In this document: piece after piece, positions 38,184 to 51,661 of the stretch | How positions within the stretch are numbered: position 1 is the first letter of the stretch | Layout of the letters: each line of letters begins with the position of its first letter | Assembly: GCA_907165065.1 (NCBI GenBank) | Contig: OU015528.1 | Coordinates: forward strand, 75,683,474 to 75,747,473 | Source of the DNA: Caprimulgus europaeus | Taxonomy: Eukaryota > Chordata > Aves > Caprimulgiformes > Caprimulgidae | DNA length: 64,000 nt | Direction of reading: 5' to 3' | Made by a program: the position numbers and the translations under genes | The notes under the pieces: generated by a model | Told to the model about the DNA's origin: nothing | What the model saw: the letters and a program-made list of their open reading frames with translations, nothing else | Databases searched by the model: none

Positions 38184-39634
38184 TCCACAGAAATGAGACA
38201 GAAGAGCAAAAAGTTAGAGCAGCAATTATGTTTTTAAAATCTGTTGATTTAACCAGGTCAGAAAGTCAGGTGGAAAGAATAGTAAGAGAATTAATTATTC
38301 TAGGAGAAATGTTCATCTGGACATTAACATCCTCACTGTTCTTTCTTAGCCCACTTCGAAAATTCACCTTGGTCAATGATGCATGCCAAAGAACTGAAAA
38401 TAATGAAATCAGAAAAAAAAATTCTGCAGTAATTGGGTTGAAATGTAATTGTGTACTACAAATTGTCCTCCCAGCCCACTTTTGTTTGGAAAATACATGA
38501 AACAAAAGTGTCCAAGAATCATTCTCCCAGACTGAGAATTGAGATTTAACACCATCTAACCCAAGTTAACTTTTTACTAGAAGAGTATGGGCAAAAGGGA
38601 GCATATTTTTTTGCTTAAAGAATTATTTCTGTTTTATGCTCTTCCCTTTTTGATCTTGAGAGGAAGCTCCCAGCACATACAGAAAGTGAATGTCCCTTCC
38701 CCAATTCAGTGGCATGGTATCTCCACCCCATTTAGGGTCATTTTCTTCCCAACAGCTGGTGCTGCCTTCATCTTTTTCTTTGTTTTGGCAAGACAGGACA
38801 TACAGACTCTGCTGAGTCCCACACCTACAGAGCTGGAGGGTCTACCGCTTCTCTCCAAGAAGAGACTCTCAGCCCAAGCTCAAATGACACAAAGACCCAA
38901 ATGTTCAAAGTGCAAAACATTTGGAATTGCCTTGCCAATTTGTGGATCTCACTGATGACACCTCTAAAGGTGCTGAGAGGGATTTTGATCCAAGAGTAAC
39001 TATTCCATAGAACTAATGTCAACAGGACTATCAAAGCGCAGCCTCTTTTGGAGTACTCATACAACAGAAGAATGGGAGAATTTGTCTGGGAGGTATTATG
39101 TCTTTAATTTTACCATCTTCTGAAGTAGAGCTGTGTAAAATTCATTTTGCTAGACAGAGAAATATATTAAAGCACATGGAAAATATAGGTAAAACACAGT
39201 ATTACCAATAAACATTTCCTTTTTACTTGGAATCAAACCCAGTAAAACATACAGATCTGAATTAATGGAGCAGTGCATGGCAGACAAATTACTAGGAGTA
39301 TTATTTCAGAGATTCAAAGTGGCATTTTTTTTTCACAATATACTGTCAGACTGCATAGATTGCATAACATCAGCTTTCTAGTAAAGATCATTTCAATTAT
39401 TCTCATCTCATTGGCAGATTCTCATCTAAAACTGTATACTCAGGGTTTAAAAATGCATTGCACTGAAAAGAAAACACATCAATTATATAAAAGAAGCTCA
39501 ACCAAATTCAAACGTGATGTTTGGAAAGACAGTAGCTTTGCAATGCTGATATCATTACTTGTAGTATACAGGAAACAGTTAGTGACATTTTCATGCACTG
39601 GCTTGATTTTTATCTTCTTCTTCTCCTCTCTCCA

Positions 39635-39658
39635 CCCTCCCACCCCTGGTCTCCCCCC
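39635..39658 (-). other. G-quadruplex consensus motif on the transcript strand
   Basis: The minus strand reads G6-AGACCA-G4-T-G3-A-G3: four runs of at least three G with loops of 6, 1 and 1 nt. It is within a longer purine-rich stretch (39610-39660), 1.1 kb downstream of the 80-nt exon. Folding is predicted from the consensus only. Confidence 0.6.
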
Positions 39659-39807
39659 TTGGCTTGTTACACAAAGCAGCTCAACGACATGACGCAATAA
39701 TGATTGTTTAGCACCCAGCATGCTTTGGGAGACTAGAGCATTGCAAAGAAAAATCACTGAGAAAAAAATAAAATAAAAATTGAAAGGTCCTGGTGGAAAA
39801 AGAAATG

Positions 39808-39822
39808 AAAAAAAAAAAAAAA
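39808..39822. repeat. Poly(A) run, 15 nt
   Basis: This is an uninterrupted A run on the plus strand. Confidence 0.8.
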
Positions 39823-40768
39823 GAAACAAGTGCACATAACATCAATGCCACCTCTGAGAAAAATCATCACTACACGAAGATACAGTATACATAATACAGT
39901 ATAACATGCACTCTCCAATGATAAGCTAGAAGATCCAGAGTAAGTAAAGACTTCATACTTGTGCGGGTTTTTGTGCAAAATTCTGAAAGACCATGACAAA
40001 AATCACAGACTGAAAAAAGTTTTGAGATTGCCAGACAAGCCGTGGCATTCGATAACCACTCCAATGAATGGATCATTAGCCTGCAGCTATGTTCACATTA
40101 AGTGAACAGGTTTAAAGTTTTGTGTTGCTCATCATGATAAAATACGAGGCCGTAGCGGCAGTTTGGGAGGAAATAAAGAACGTTGCTTGTGAGGGGCCAG
40201 CCACGACGGTGCTCTGCAGGAAGTGCCACACTTTGATATGCTCTGTCATCATTAGCATTTTTATTGGCTACATGAAGAAGGAGAAATTATATTAACTTAA
40301 AAAAATATTCTATTTGCAGAAAAACACATGCACTGGTAACTCAGCGTGGCCAGGTTAAATCTCTTGAGATTTTTTTTTCAGAGCAGCGCAAACCACAACA
40401 CTTAAAAATCTATTTAAAAGAAAGTTAGATTTTTCTTTGGGGATATGTGTGTTAAAATTAAAGGTAATTTACTCATCAGACATACTCTGAGCATGACTGA
40501 GGAGTGGTATTCACAGCATTTTTATTTTCTGCTGAATGCCACTGGAAATAGGATCAAGAGCCGTGTTTGGATACCACACAGCAATCTTATTGTGTGCTTT
40601 CAGGTCATTAAGAAAATTCAGCTTCACAAAGAGAGGCAGAGTGAGTCGGTAAAAAGTTTAAATCTGTGATTGTCATGTGTCTGATCTGGTCCAGGAGAGC
40701 ATGGCTTTACCATTCGCAATCATTTGCACAAAGAAAACAAAGAAAGGGCAAATGATACAGTACTGTAC

Positions 40769-40848
40769 CTCCATGGTCTGAGACTGGTGCATGGCTTTGA
40801 TTGCATTCTGTGCCATTGCCCTTGTAGAAAATGTGACAAACGCACAGC
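40769..40848 (-). CDS. CELF2: CELF2 exon, 80 nt: second half of RRM2 with RNP1
   Basis: It encodes (G)[19 protein letters not shown] followed by HQSQTME. RGCAFVTF is the RNP1 octamer on beta-3 of RRM2. Its Gly codon is split between this exon and the preceding 135-nt exon. The helix [12 protein letters not shown] follows. The acceptor is CCCACAG|GCTGTG. The donor GGAG|GTACAG is moderate, with C at +4. The exon ends on a complete codon (GAG). Because 80 is not a multiple of three, exclusion would shift the frame and remove RNP1. The downstream intron starts with T/TGT-rich sequence on the sense strand (TTTGTTTTCTTTGTG), possible sites for U-rich-binding splicing factors. Confidence 0.98.
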
Positions 40849-43800
40849 CTGTGGGAACAAGGGGACAGGGAGCAGGAAAGACAAAAAACAACAAGACAAA
40901 AGGGTTGGACGCTTGTTAAACCAACACAGTCTACGAGAACGGCCACAAGACGACACTGTTCTCAGTAGTACATAAAAATAAACAACTTCTCTAGTTTATT
41001 TATCGACAGTGCTGACTTGCTAATCTGACCATAGATGAAAGAAAAAAAATTAGGTGGGGATGGGTGAGGAGAAAGAGTTCTTTCCTTTATATTTTTTTAA
41101 TTTTCTGTTTTTTGTTTTTGTTCTTTAGCCACAGGGTTTGAAATAAGTAAGGCTTTTATGTAGACTTTGGATTGCATAGTTTAGTCCATTCAGACCATGC
41201 ATTAACAATTGCTTGCTATGGCTTTTGTGCAGGTGAATCGTGGATAGTGAATAAATGGCTGGCATCACTGACAGCTGAACTGGGAATTTAAAGGAGCCCA
41301 TAAAGTCACATATTTCTGTGATGCACTGAGAACAACCATACAAATAAGGACGAGGAAAAACTCCAATGTTTACCCTCTGTCTAAGTGTGAAAAGACTCAG
41401 ACAAAATTCAGTAATGTAGGTGGAATCTCAACATTTAAGAAAATAACATTAAAAATGAAAATCTTTAAGATTTTTGTTTCTCCGAGTCCTAGGCACAAGT
41501 ATAATTCTTTGATCTATGAAAGCTTCGACCAACTTGAACAATTCTGAAGCTATTTGCATGAATAAACTAAAAAATCATTCTTTTCCCTCCTCAGCCTTTT
41601 AAATCACAATGAAAAGCCAGTAGGCTAATGCCTGGGCTATTTTTCCACCTTTTTACTATTGTCAGTCATACCTACACCAGGCATGGTACAGGTCAACTTT
41701 TTTAGCGCATGACTCACTGCCCTTTTGACTAATAAAAACATTGCCTTCTGAGATTTACATTTTCTTCTTCATGCACCCTTGGGCATCTTAAAGAAAAAGA
41801 CTGTGAAATTAATGCAGATTCAGACTGATTTTGTAATAATACCATGGCACACTAAAAGCTTAGCTAAAGCAACACAGACTTATTTCACTTGTGATCTCTA
41901 ATGACTTTAAAAGTGCATTGATTTTCAGCTCCCTTAGCCTTGCACAGTTTGAACTTAGGTTTCAGAGAATAATTTAGTGTTCCACTCAATTTCCTCAAAA
42001 CATTATTATTATTACTACTTAAAAGATTTCCAAATGAAGCAAATCTAAGCACTGAGAGGCTAAAGCATATTGTCATTTTAGAGCTAAGGCATGAAAGCTA
42101 CATTCTGGCATCAAAAATACAATATTGTTGCCCCTGTGGCCAATGGGCAAAATAAACAATTTTGCAATCCAACAAGCAACAGAGTGTTTGGTTTATGTAA
42201 ATCAATTTGAGGCATAAAATACCTTTTCTTTTTTGCTCTGTGTCTACCTGGTAAGATTATCAAGTCAAGACTGTATTCACATTTTAATCAAACAACAGTA
42301 AGAGAAAGCAATGCCTGATCATTACCCAAAAGCACTACATCTAGTCATGAAAATAAAGTCAATGCATTTTTGCATCATGCGGTATTTGATTTTTTTCTCT
42401 TTAATGCGAAGGCTCTTGATACAAGAGAACCTAAGATGGCTTATGTACCTCTGACAGATAAGTGAGCATGATAAAATCAGAAGTCAGGATTCTTTCAGGC
42501 AAACTTCATGGCAGTGTTGTGACGGTACATATTTCTCAGGTAACATAACAGCTGATGATGTCTTACTGCTGTTTAGCCACACTATGTGTTGCTCTACTAT
42601 TCTTATTCAGCAACAAATTTCTGTCCAAGAAAATGATGTAACAAAAGGGCTTTCTGTACAGCAATCTAGACAAAATGTGCAGTAGAAGGCTAAATAAACT
42701 ACAGTACCTCCACTAGATTACATATTGCTGCTGTGCACTAAAATTAAAGAGGCTCAAATTTACCATCAGTCTCAAAGTAATCTCTCTCAAAAACATTTCT
42801 GTTATTACCATTAACAGAGGAAATAACACCATGGGTTTTCATTTATCATCTTGCAAATTCAATGGGGGATGAGCACAAATAGAGATATACTGGAGGGCAG
42901 GCAAGAAACCCCATACAGAGTCTTGAATAACATTGTTTATAATGGTCAAGAAACTGCTTCATTCATTTCTTTTGCTCTTATTATCCAGGAGTGTGTACCA
43001 TAGTGACAATTACAGAATGGAGGTTTAGAATGCATAAGAAGCATGTAAAATGTCAACAAAAATCAATAAGACACAGTTTATGCATTTATCACAATTTCTA
43101 CCCAGCAGTACTGCTGTAAGTAACTTAGTGAGAGATGTTGCAATTAGCAGGTCTCAAAAGAAATGTGAATCAGCAGAGAAATAAAGCTGTGCTCCTCTCA
43201 AGCAAAAGCAAACTCTTCCTTCAGCTTTTTCTCTTTTTAACCACAAAGCTCAGCTGTTGGGATGTTCAGCACCCAGTGCTACTGCAAAACCTCCCCACTT
43301 GTTCCTCAGCCCAAATCCATTTGCGTGGATCCTGTTGCCTTTGTCGTGGAGTGAAAAGACCTTCGTAGCAGATCTCTGTAAAGTGCCATATAGCGAGCTA
43401 CCAATTTAAAAGAAACTTGTTCTCCGGGCAAGGGGAATGCCTGATGAATGAGGTTATGCAGCTTGAATGTGAGCATTCGGAAACAGCATTCCACAGAGAA
43501 GACAGGACTGCATTTTAATTACGGTTTGCCAGCCAGAGGCTACAAGGTTAGGTCCCCTTGTTATCTCCAGTCTGCAGGCCATTTCCCACCGATGGACAGT
43601 GGCCATTTGCACAGTAAATACCCAATTTGCCTCAATAACCAAGGTAAAAATTCAGTAGACAACCTTATTTCTAAATTATTTGATAAGCTAGACCTTCAGT
43701 TGTTACCATCAAGCACTCCAATTAAATGCTAGCTAATTTAACCATCTTTCCAGACATTGCTACATGTATTCACATTCAAGGGTTATTTTTCAGCTACCAA

Positions 43801-45626
43801 ACTTGGACACTTGCACATAAAATTTGTGTATTTATTATGTGTGCATAGGTGTTTCATTATGTATGAAACATGGCATCCTGTATATTTTATTGCGTGCAAA
43901 CCACGGGATCCTTTCCTTGACGACGAGACTGCCACACTGGATGGGTGCTAAGCCTGTACCACAGGGTTCAGTCTGCTTAATCACTGAACTTGCATATGTA
44001 ATTCAGGTATTCAGAAAAGCTGTTCTTCTGAGATGCTTGAACTCTCCACCACAGCTGATGGCAATGCCTTTCATTTTCCATATGGGGTACACATGCACTT
44101 TAGGAGGATGCTTTTGTTTGACACCTAGAATTTAATGAGAAGCTGATGTCTAAACACACTGGATTTCACTTGTTTAGTGAAACTGAACCACCCTGTACTC
44201 TTGTCACAGCAGTTTCTGAGGGGTTGGAAAAACCCTTTTCGGTGTAATCTCACTCAGTGTATCTCATGGATATAGGTGGTCTTTTGGGAACATACTGCCA
44301 GCTTTAGGACCGTAAATCACAATTATAAGAGGACAAGACTAATCAGATTTCATGCCTCATGGTGCAAGGAAACAAGAAAGATTTCCGTGGCCTCTTACCC
44401 CATCCTATGAAACACTGTATTGATTGTAGTGTCGTGGGCTGAGGTCTTCCGGACCAACAGCTACAAGCAAATTATTACTGTTCTACCATACTGAGTCCTG
44501 CTACTCAATTACTTCCTTCTAACTGGAGCTGTGGAGCTCTCTGGGATAGAAAATGTGAAGATGGGGATATTTCTATAGCTAATGCATTGAAATTACTTTG
44601 TTTTGCTATTTAACTATTAAAAAAAAATAAATTAATCCTTTTGTAAATTTGGCCAACCTGCAGGTCATCTTGCAGTTATTTATATCACCTCTGGTTTCAA
44701 AATGTCAGGGACCACTAACAGAAACAAAAGGGGGGGAGAAACAAGGTCTAAGATTTTTAGCTGCTTCCCCAAGGCTGCTTTCTCACCCCCTACACCAGAT
44801 AAATGATTGACTGGGGAAAGGCTTCTCAGAGTAATTTCCTCCTGCAGGCAGAATCGGAGGGAGGCACCGAGCCCTGTCACAGAGGAGATTTGGGAGCACA
44901 TTATCACATTTGCCATCTCGGCTGTAAGAACATCTAAACTCACAGGGTTGGTCCTTACCCTGCTCCTGTCCTGAACTGAAAGAGAATTTTGAAGAGGCTG
45001 CAAAATTAGGAAAGCTTCCTCCCCAACCCATGCCATCCCAAAACTAGGACTTGCTGCTTAAGTGACTGAATTATTTGAAATATTTAAAAAAGCTTAGCAC
45101 TGCTCCATTTCAGTTCCTGCTTCACTTGATTCTTCTCATCTCAGGCTTTCACAGACTGTTTTGAAACATTCAGTCAGCAGTTCACGCACAGTCTAACATA
45201 ACATCAATACTTGTGAGCTGCAAGTGAAGTAGCATATTTTTAAATATAGAGGCCTCAAGGTAAGGGGTCTGATTTCATACCTACACAAGAAACCTCTCAC
45301 ATAAAACTATCGTGGTCTACTTGAGGTTTTAAAACCCCCAAACCCTCAATGAGACCAAAGGGAGATGCAAAAACGCCTAGACATTTTTGAATCAGGCCTA
45401 GAGTTAAAAATGTAAGTTTAAAAACCATGGCTTTAAAGTTCTGGAGATGAAAGAAAGGCAGATGTAATAATTTTTTTAAAAAAATATAGAGTGACCCCTC
45501 TGACCTAGAAAAAGGCTCAAGAGATTTTCACAATCATCTGAGCAATTGCAGTACTATGTATGGTGGCTGCGCTGCCGGTGGTGTAATGGTTGCTCTACAG
45601 CTTTCTAGTTCACCATAAACAAGGTT

Positions 45627-45649
45627 TTTCTTCACTTTCTGTGAAGAAA
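45627..45649. repeat. Inverted repeat, 9-bp stem, 5-nt loop
   Basis: TTTCTTCAC and GTGAAGAAA flank TTTCT. It is short and may be chance. Confidence 0.6.
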
Positions 45650-48307
45650 CAATAGTGAAAAGCTGCCAAAATACCCCTGCAAGAAGTATTTGGGATCCTC
45701 TGAGATGAAAGACTCTCTTTCAAGAGAAGATAAGGCTCAAATAAAAAGCTACGGAAATTGAAGCGTGATAAAAATAAGCTCTAGTTGTGTTAAAATATTT
45801 CTAGCTGAGATTGCAAAGTAGACTTTCCTTTTTCTACATTGTGCTAATATAGCACAGTCTGAAGAAAGGACCAGCCTGGGAAATGGTCTTCTGATGAAGA
45901 CATGACATAAAAATCTTAGTGGTTAAAAAACATTTCAGCTACCAATTCAGACACTGAATCGTACAGACATTTAGTTATTAGGTATTGCTTAAGACACACA
46001 ACGAAAGGTCTGAGACCAAGTGCAACAACTCAGCTCAAAGTAAAGCATTTTGAAAAAGTCACAGTGAAACTCTTAATTTTATGCATATCAGGCACATAAC
46101 GGTAACAAGAGGCATGTCCTCTTAACATGCCCCATCTTTTTGGCTTTACTGACTTCTCTTGACTATTGACCAGTTGACAGATTCTAAATTTTAAATTCCC
46201 TGATGTTCATAGTTCCCTCAAAGCGTTTCTAATTGGATGGTCAATTAACCACCCTATGAAGTACAGACTTCAGTAACTGGCATTTACAAAAACCAAGAAT
46301 CAAGCAGGTACCAAAGACCACATTCTCTAACAGTGCCTCTCAACAGATGACCCTCTTGTTGGAATAAAAGCTGTTAATTATTTTATTTCAAACTTCTCTC
46401 TAGGGAAGGATTGCTGCAAAGCTGCGGCAACAGAAATCTGAGATGTAGTTACTGGCCAAACACCAGTAGAGACACTGGTCACTTGGATGTGTTTGTTCCT
46501 TCCCAGCTTCAAAAGATTTTCAGCACAGGAAAAACAAAATTAAATGTACCATTATGATAGGAAAAAAATTAAAATGTTACCACATGACAGAAATGAGGCA
46601 TGGAGGTGGTGCTTCTGAAGAGCAACTAAAAATACAGCACTTCCACCATGCTCGTTTCACATCACTGATACACAAGTCAGAAGGTGGCCAGGCTGTTTCC
46701 ATCGCTGGCACTTCATGTTACTTTAACCCATGAAGGAACAGTAAATATCCATATGGAAAACCAAAAAAGCATAAAATCTCCTTACCTTCCCTTCACTGCT
46801 ATTAATTATGATGCATACATTAATTTTATTTTATTTATTCATCAAGAAAACACCTGAATCTAAAACTTATGAATGGATTTTGTGAAATTAAATTGCCTGA
46901 CCATGGTATTACTCTCCATGTCATTCTATCCTGCTCTTAAAACAAAGAAAGAAAAAAACCAAACCCTATAATCAATGTCTGCAGGAATGTTTACTTGTCC
47001 CATGTGCCTGGTGATATTTTGTGTTTTGTTAAAAAAATCATACAATTATGAGCCTAGATGATGTAGGAATATGCATTTGGAGCTTTTCCACAATTTTCAT
47101 GGTATATTGGACTGTCTATACGTGTTATTAGCAGGTTTTTTTTCAGTGCATGCTGTTAACCCAGTTGACTTCTTTCTGGTATCTGTTCTATAAATCTACA
47201 CTTAGCAATACAGCAGAATAATTTGCTGTGAGGTGCTCCTGTGATAAGGAGAAGAGGATTTTTTTAATCATCATTACGGACAGTAATAATTCCTAGAGTG
47301 ATACAGAGATATTGATCCACTGATCTAAAAATAAACATTTTACAAAGGTAGAGGAGCATTGCTATCCTTATTTTAAGGAATGGGATAACAGAGAGATGAT
47401 GAGAGACCAACTCACCTATGGTCAATACAGCACACCAGTGGCACAGCTGCATATCAACCTTGGGTATTTCTGGCTATTTTTGCACACTCCAGCTATCATT
47501 GTATGGCTGCCTGTGCTGGCATCTGTGGTCACGCAGACGTTACATAGTGCTAGGAGTCAGGAGGTCTGAAAGTTTCCTTAAGCCGTTTACAATAAGTGAT
47601 TTAAAATCTTAATCATCTGAGGCAGTTCACTTCTGCTTTTTCATGATAATGAAGCTTAGCACATGATATCACAATCATGAATTTTTGTAAAGCATACTTA
47701 GCTCTTCAGAAAAAGTGCTGGATTAAACAACCCTGCAGGCTGAATCCTTCTCTTTGAATAATGAATATAGTACAGGCAGTGGCAAGCTTCTTTAGATAGT
47801 CCCATGAACCCTGCTAAAGCAAAGGCCAGATTCCATGTCTGTTGAGTCCCTGGTTTCTTTATCTTTACAGCCAACAAGGTATTTTTATTTTCAATACTTT
47901 TCACAGCTAGGAATTACTCTCTGCCAGCCAACTAATTTCAGAGGAACTGTCCCAGAGCCTTTGGACGCCAATGCCTTTTGGTTGCTGCCTATTTCTTGTA
48001 GCTGGCTGGAATAAAACATGTTACAAATATAAACAACAATTATTTCTTAGATGCAGGAGCGAACAACAGCGGGGAAAAAATGACTCAAGGAAAAAACTTC
48101 CAGTTCCTTTAAAATATACTGCTCCACTACTGGAGATTTGTATCATTATCTTAGTCTTGTTTTACAGATGAATTTCAAACAGCTGACAATAGGAATTTGG
48201 AGTGGAAATGCTGATGGTCCATTATCAGTAGTGACAGCAATGGCCACGACTTTATTAAAGTTCTGTCAACTCTTGGCTAGAAACTACAATAGGAACAACC
48301 AGTTCAA

Positions 48308-48327
48308 TCTCTCTCCCTCTCTCTCTT
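48308..48327. repeat. CT-rich simple repeat
   Basis: This is an imperfect (CT)n tract of about 20 nt on the plus strand. Confidence 0.75.
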
Positions 48328-50983
48328 TATCTTAGCACTTATATCACACTCATCACAACGTGTTACCTTTTCCCTTGATGCCACAGGATGGGATTTCTCC
48401 TTGCTACTGAGCCATGTGGTACACTACAACCCCATATCCCATCCATGAGTTGCTAGCAGACCGTTACCACACTAGTCATATGGTTGCTGTTGTAGTGTGG
48501 ACATGGTCTAAAAGTCAACTGAAACCTTTTTACTCTTTATTAAGAATAAAAAAAAGCAGCACAAACCAAAACTGTTCTACCGAGCAGTGTAACCTGGAGC
48601 TATTCCTTGTAACTATCTGCTGGTAATAAAGATTATTTGCCTTTAACAAAGCTCGAAAGTTGGCATAAATACCAATGAATATACTCTTCAAGCTCTTCTC
48701 GTCCAAGATGCCATGATGTGCACTTGTTATGCAATTAAAAAGAGATGCCAAACACAGTTTATTGGACCATATTTCCACCTCACAACTGCGAGCACTGCGA
48801 GTTCCCGAAGGCTCTAGCATAGTGAGGACAGTGCTTTCCTAAGACAGTGACTATTTTTCATTCTCTCCTCTGTGTCTGGGAGGGCACCACATCCGGACGG
48901 GTGCTGGGAAAACAAATACTGGTTGTGGCAAAGGGAATTACCATCTTGGAAATGGTAATGTGAATTAAAAGTCGTTAAGTATTGGAACTCGTTACACAGA
49001 TTTAACTGTATAAATTCTCCCTCTTGCTTTAGTGAAGTAGTTTTTCACCCTGTGCTTTTTCAGCCAAGCTCCCTCCACTGCAAATCTCCCTTAGCAGTTT
49101 TCATTTCAACTGTAATACCAACCATTTTCCCAACACTTTGCCTCCTCTCATGGAGTGGTGGTTTTGTGAAGCTGATAAACATCTGCCTGAAAACCTGGTT
49201 GGCACAGCTGAACTCATTTTCAAGTGTGAACATGGGTGTGTAGAAAGCAATTCAAGTTTAACAAGGCATGATGCATGGAGGCATGATAGAATATCAGTCA
49301 TGACTGTGACTGAAATAAACCCGAGTGGCAGAGAGGACACAGATCTGCTATGACTACCAGTGTGTGACCTACCTGGACTGAGATCTTCAGCCTCTAGCAG
49401 GAAAAAGCAGCATATTAACTCTATGGCTGTGCTGGCTGGCAGATGACACTGCCCTGCCTGATACGGCAGTGACATGGCTTAAAAATCTCAACTTCTGATT
49501 ATCGTGAGATTGCTATTCATGGCAGAACAAAACTACCCCACCAACCTCACTGACCCTGTTGGATTTCATAACTAGCTTTTCTATGCCCAATGTCTGTTGA
49601 ATAAAAGCAAGTACGCAGTGGGATTTCTGTGGATCCCAGTCAACTGAATATTTTTGGGGCTCAAAACATCTGATGCCCAGATCTTGTTATTTCAGCAGTT
49701 ACTTTGCTCCTTTCCCACTTGTGTCCTCCATCACCCCTTCCCTGTGCTACCTACTAAGTGGAATCAGTGAAAATCAGAAATATTTATTTTGTCTCAACAT
49801 TGGGTCTAGATAGATAATGACAGCACTCTACTCCACCAGTTAGCATTCGTTACTGAGCTACAGGAACCAACCTCAGACCCTTCCCCTGGTCTTCCCAAGG
49901 CAAAAGCCATGCTCCTGAGGCTCTCCTTGCCTGAAGGGACTGCTGCATCCCAGCCCCAAAAGTTTTGGGATTGCAGACAAAGCACGCATACATTTAAAGT
50001 GCATAATTTTCTTGGGGTTCCTTATGTATTCTCAGAGTGTCTTTTCAAGGAGTCCTTATTATTCAGAAGTGGTATAATAAGTGCTTTCAAGCAGCACCAT
50101 GAAATATAGGAATACTTGCAATTTCCCCTGCTGAAATTTATAGGCATTTTAAAGAAGTTGGGCTGCACACAAAACAAAACCTCCCATGCACAAATTGTCA
50201 CACAGAACACTGCAAATCCTATAGCCTGCTGGAAACAAGTAGATCCAAAAGTAAAGAAAAATATCTATACCTATATCCACATGCAAAATGGGTACTATTA
50301 TTTTTTGTGTGCCTTTTGAAAATGTAATAAAATGCATAAACTGTGCTTTCTATGTATTAATTTTTTTTCTATAGAAACAGAAGTGATGTTTTCACAGCTC
50401 CACACTTAAAATTACTTAACTCCCCATGTCATTAAATGGCCGTGGCTAGTACCACAGCATCCTTCCCCACTGACAGACTACTACTATTTTGTTTTCTACT
50501 CAGCACCACCTGGCACTGACTTTTTGAGAAGGTTCATGCTCTTAGAATAATTTCAAGTTCCACATACTATGGAGCTATTATGCAGCCTGGGTCATCAATA
50601 CACATTTATTTTTCTTTTCAATATGTTTTCAGAAGGCTTTTCCCCAAAAGGCGCTTTTGCACTCAAAAGGAATCACTGGCTATTGAAGTCTGTGCTGCAC
50701 TTCATTTCCAAAGTTCAGGTCAGCTGCTTGACCGCTCTTGGTGGTGCTGCTTAACACCTCTGCCCTGGTTTTTTTGGCTTCTGATAGAGGCACAAGATTT
50801 AAAAACTTTTTAATGAAGTTTTGTCCAGGCAAAGCTTGCAGGTTCAAGCTAACCTCTTTATTTCTCAGTTACAGCAGACCTATGTTTTGCATATAGTTAC
50901 AGAAAACACAGGAATGGAGGAGATAGTGCTACAACGTGGGCCAGTTCCCATGACCCTCTATGCCTTTAAGCAGTCCTTTACAG

Positions 50984-51011
50984 TTTGGTTTTGTTTTGTT
51001 TTGTTTTTTTT
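50984..51011. repeat. GTTTT simple repeat
   Basis: Several GTTTT units are followed by a T run. On the transcript strand it is (AAAAC)n. Confidence 0.8.
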
Positions 51012-51348
51012 GGCCTTATGCTACAAAGCAGAAATGTGGTCAGGGAAGGAACTTTGATTTTGTGAGAGTAGAAAACTGAGGGTGTTTTCTCAGGGTGCAA
51101 AGGAACCTTTCCAGCTGACAAACAGGGTGATAACACAAGTTAATATGTTGGCACCAAGACCTTTCTGACACTGGAAATAAAAGGTGATAATTTCAGTCAC
51201 TGTGAAAAGTTCATGCGGATACCTTCATCACGTGGGACGTATTACAGCGTAACCTCTAGCTGCAGACAGCGGCTATGCCTACCCTGGCTGTGACATATAG
51301 CTCCCAATTAGTACTTAAGCAAAGAGACTTTACAGACTGCACACTCAC

Positions 51349-51483
51349 CTCTGCTCAGCCCATCTGGTCCCCGAAGGATTCGGCATTCTTCTATCTGGCC
51401 GAACGGAGAAAACATCACCCTGATATCATTCTCATTACATTTCTTCGAAACCATTCCTATGAACAATTTTCTGTCTTCCACAG
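51349..51483 (-). CDS. CELF2: CELF2 exon, 135 nt: first half of RRM2 with RNP2
   Basis: It encodes (A)[18 protein letters not shown] followed by [20 protein letters not shown] and PDGLSRG. LFIGMV is the RNP2 hexamer on beta-1 of RRM2, and [13 protein letters not shown] is helix 1, so this exon contributes part of the RNA-contacting surface. The acceptor is TTCTAG|CTGTGG. The donor AGAG|GTGAGT is close to the ideal consensus. The exon completes an Ala codon at its start and leaves the first G of the Gly just before RNP1. Its length is a multiple of three, so skipping would keep the frame but destroy RRM2. A G-rich motif lies about 150 nt upstream in the transcript (see findings). Confidence 0.98.
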
Positions 51484-51635
51484 CTAGAAGATAAAAATAA
51501 TGAATGAGCAAAGGCCATTTCATCTTTTTCCTGTGATCAATGCTTCATTACCACATCAAACCAAGCTCCAGTCATGTGAGTCTGGCTCTGTAACTGAAGA
51601 CAAGTCCTAAGGCAAACACTTTATACTTACAACCT

Positions 51636-51661
51636 CCCTTCCCCGCTTCCTCCCCCACCCC
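51636..51661 (-). other. G-quadruplex consensus motif upstream of the RNP2 exon
   Basis: The minus strand reads G4-T-G5-AGGAAGC-G4-AA-G3, with loops of 1, 7 and 2 nt. In the transcript it ends about 150 nt before the acceptor of the 135-nt RRM2 exon. An AG-rich stretch (AAAGGAGAGAGAGAAAG) precedes it. Folding is predicted from the consensus only. Confidence 0.65.

Larger units (their letters stand above)
35523..40768 (-). other. CELF2: CELF2 intron, 5,246 nt
   Basis: It contains a plus-strand CR1 (36370-36733), an AAAC-rich simple repeat (38155-38183), a G-quadruplex motif on the transcript strand (39635-39658) and an A15 run (39808-39822). A 154-aa minus-strand ORF at 35822-36286 has no recognisable domain and is not called a gene. 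Confidence 0.9.
40849..51348 (-). other. CELF2: CELF2 intron, 10,500 nt, splitting RRM2
   Basis: This intron interrupts the RNP1 Gly codon of RRM2. I saw no CR1 element in it. It has a 9-bp hairpin (45627-45649), a CT tract (48308-48327) and a GTTTT repeat (50984-51011). The rest is unique-looking A+T-rich sequence without a supported gene. Confidence 0.9.

Noticed and set aside
40673-40975. Several ORFs around the 80-nt exon, one of them on the plus strand
   Set aside because: One contains the true exon plus intron read-through. The others are out-of-frame or antisense shadows.
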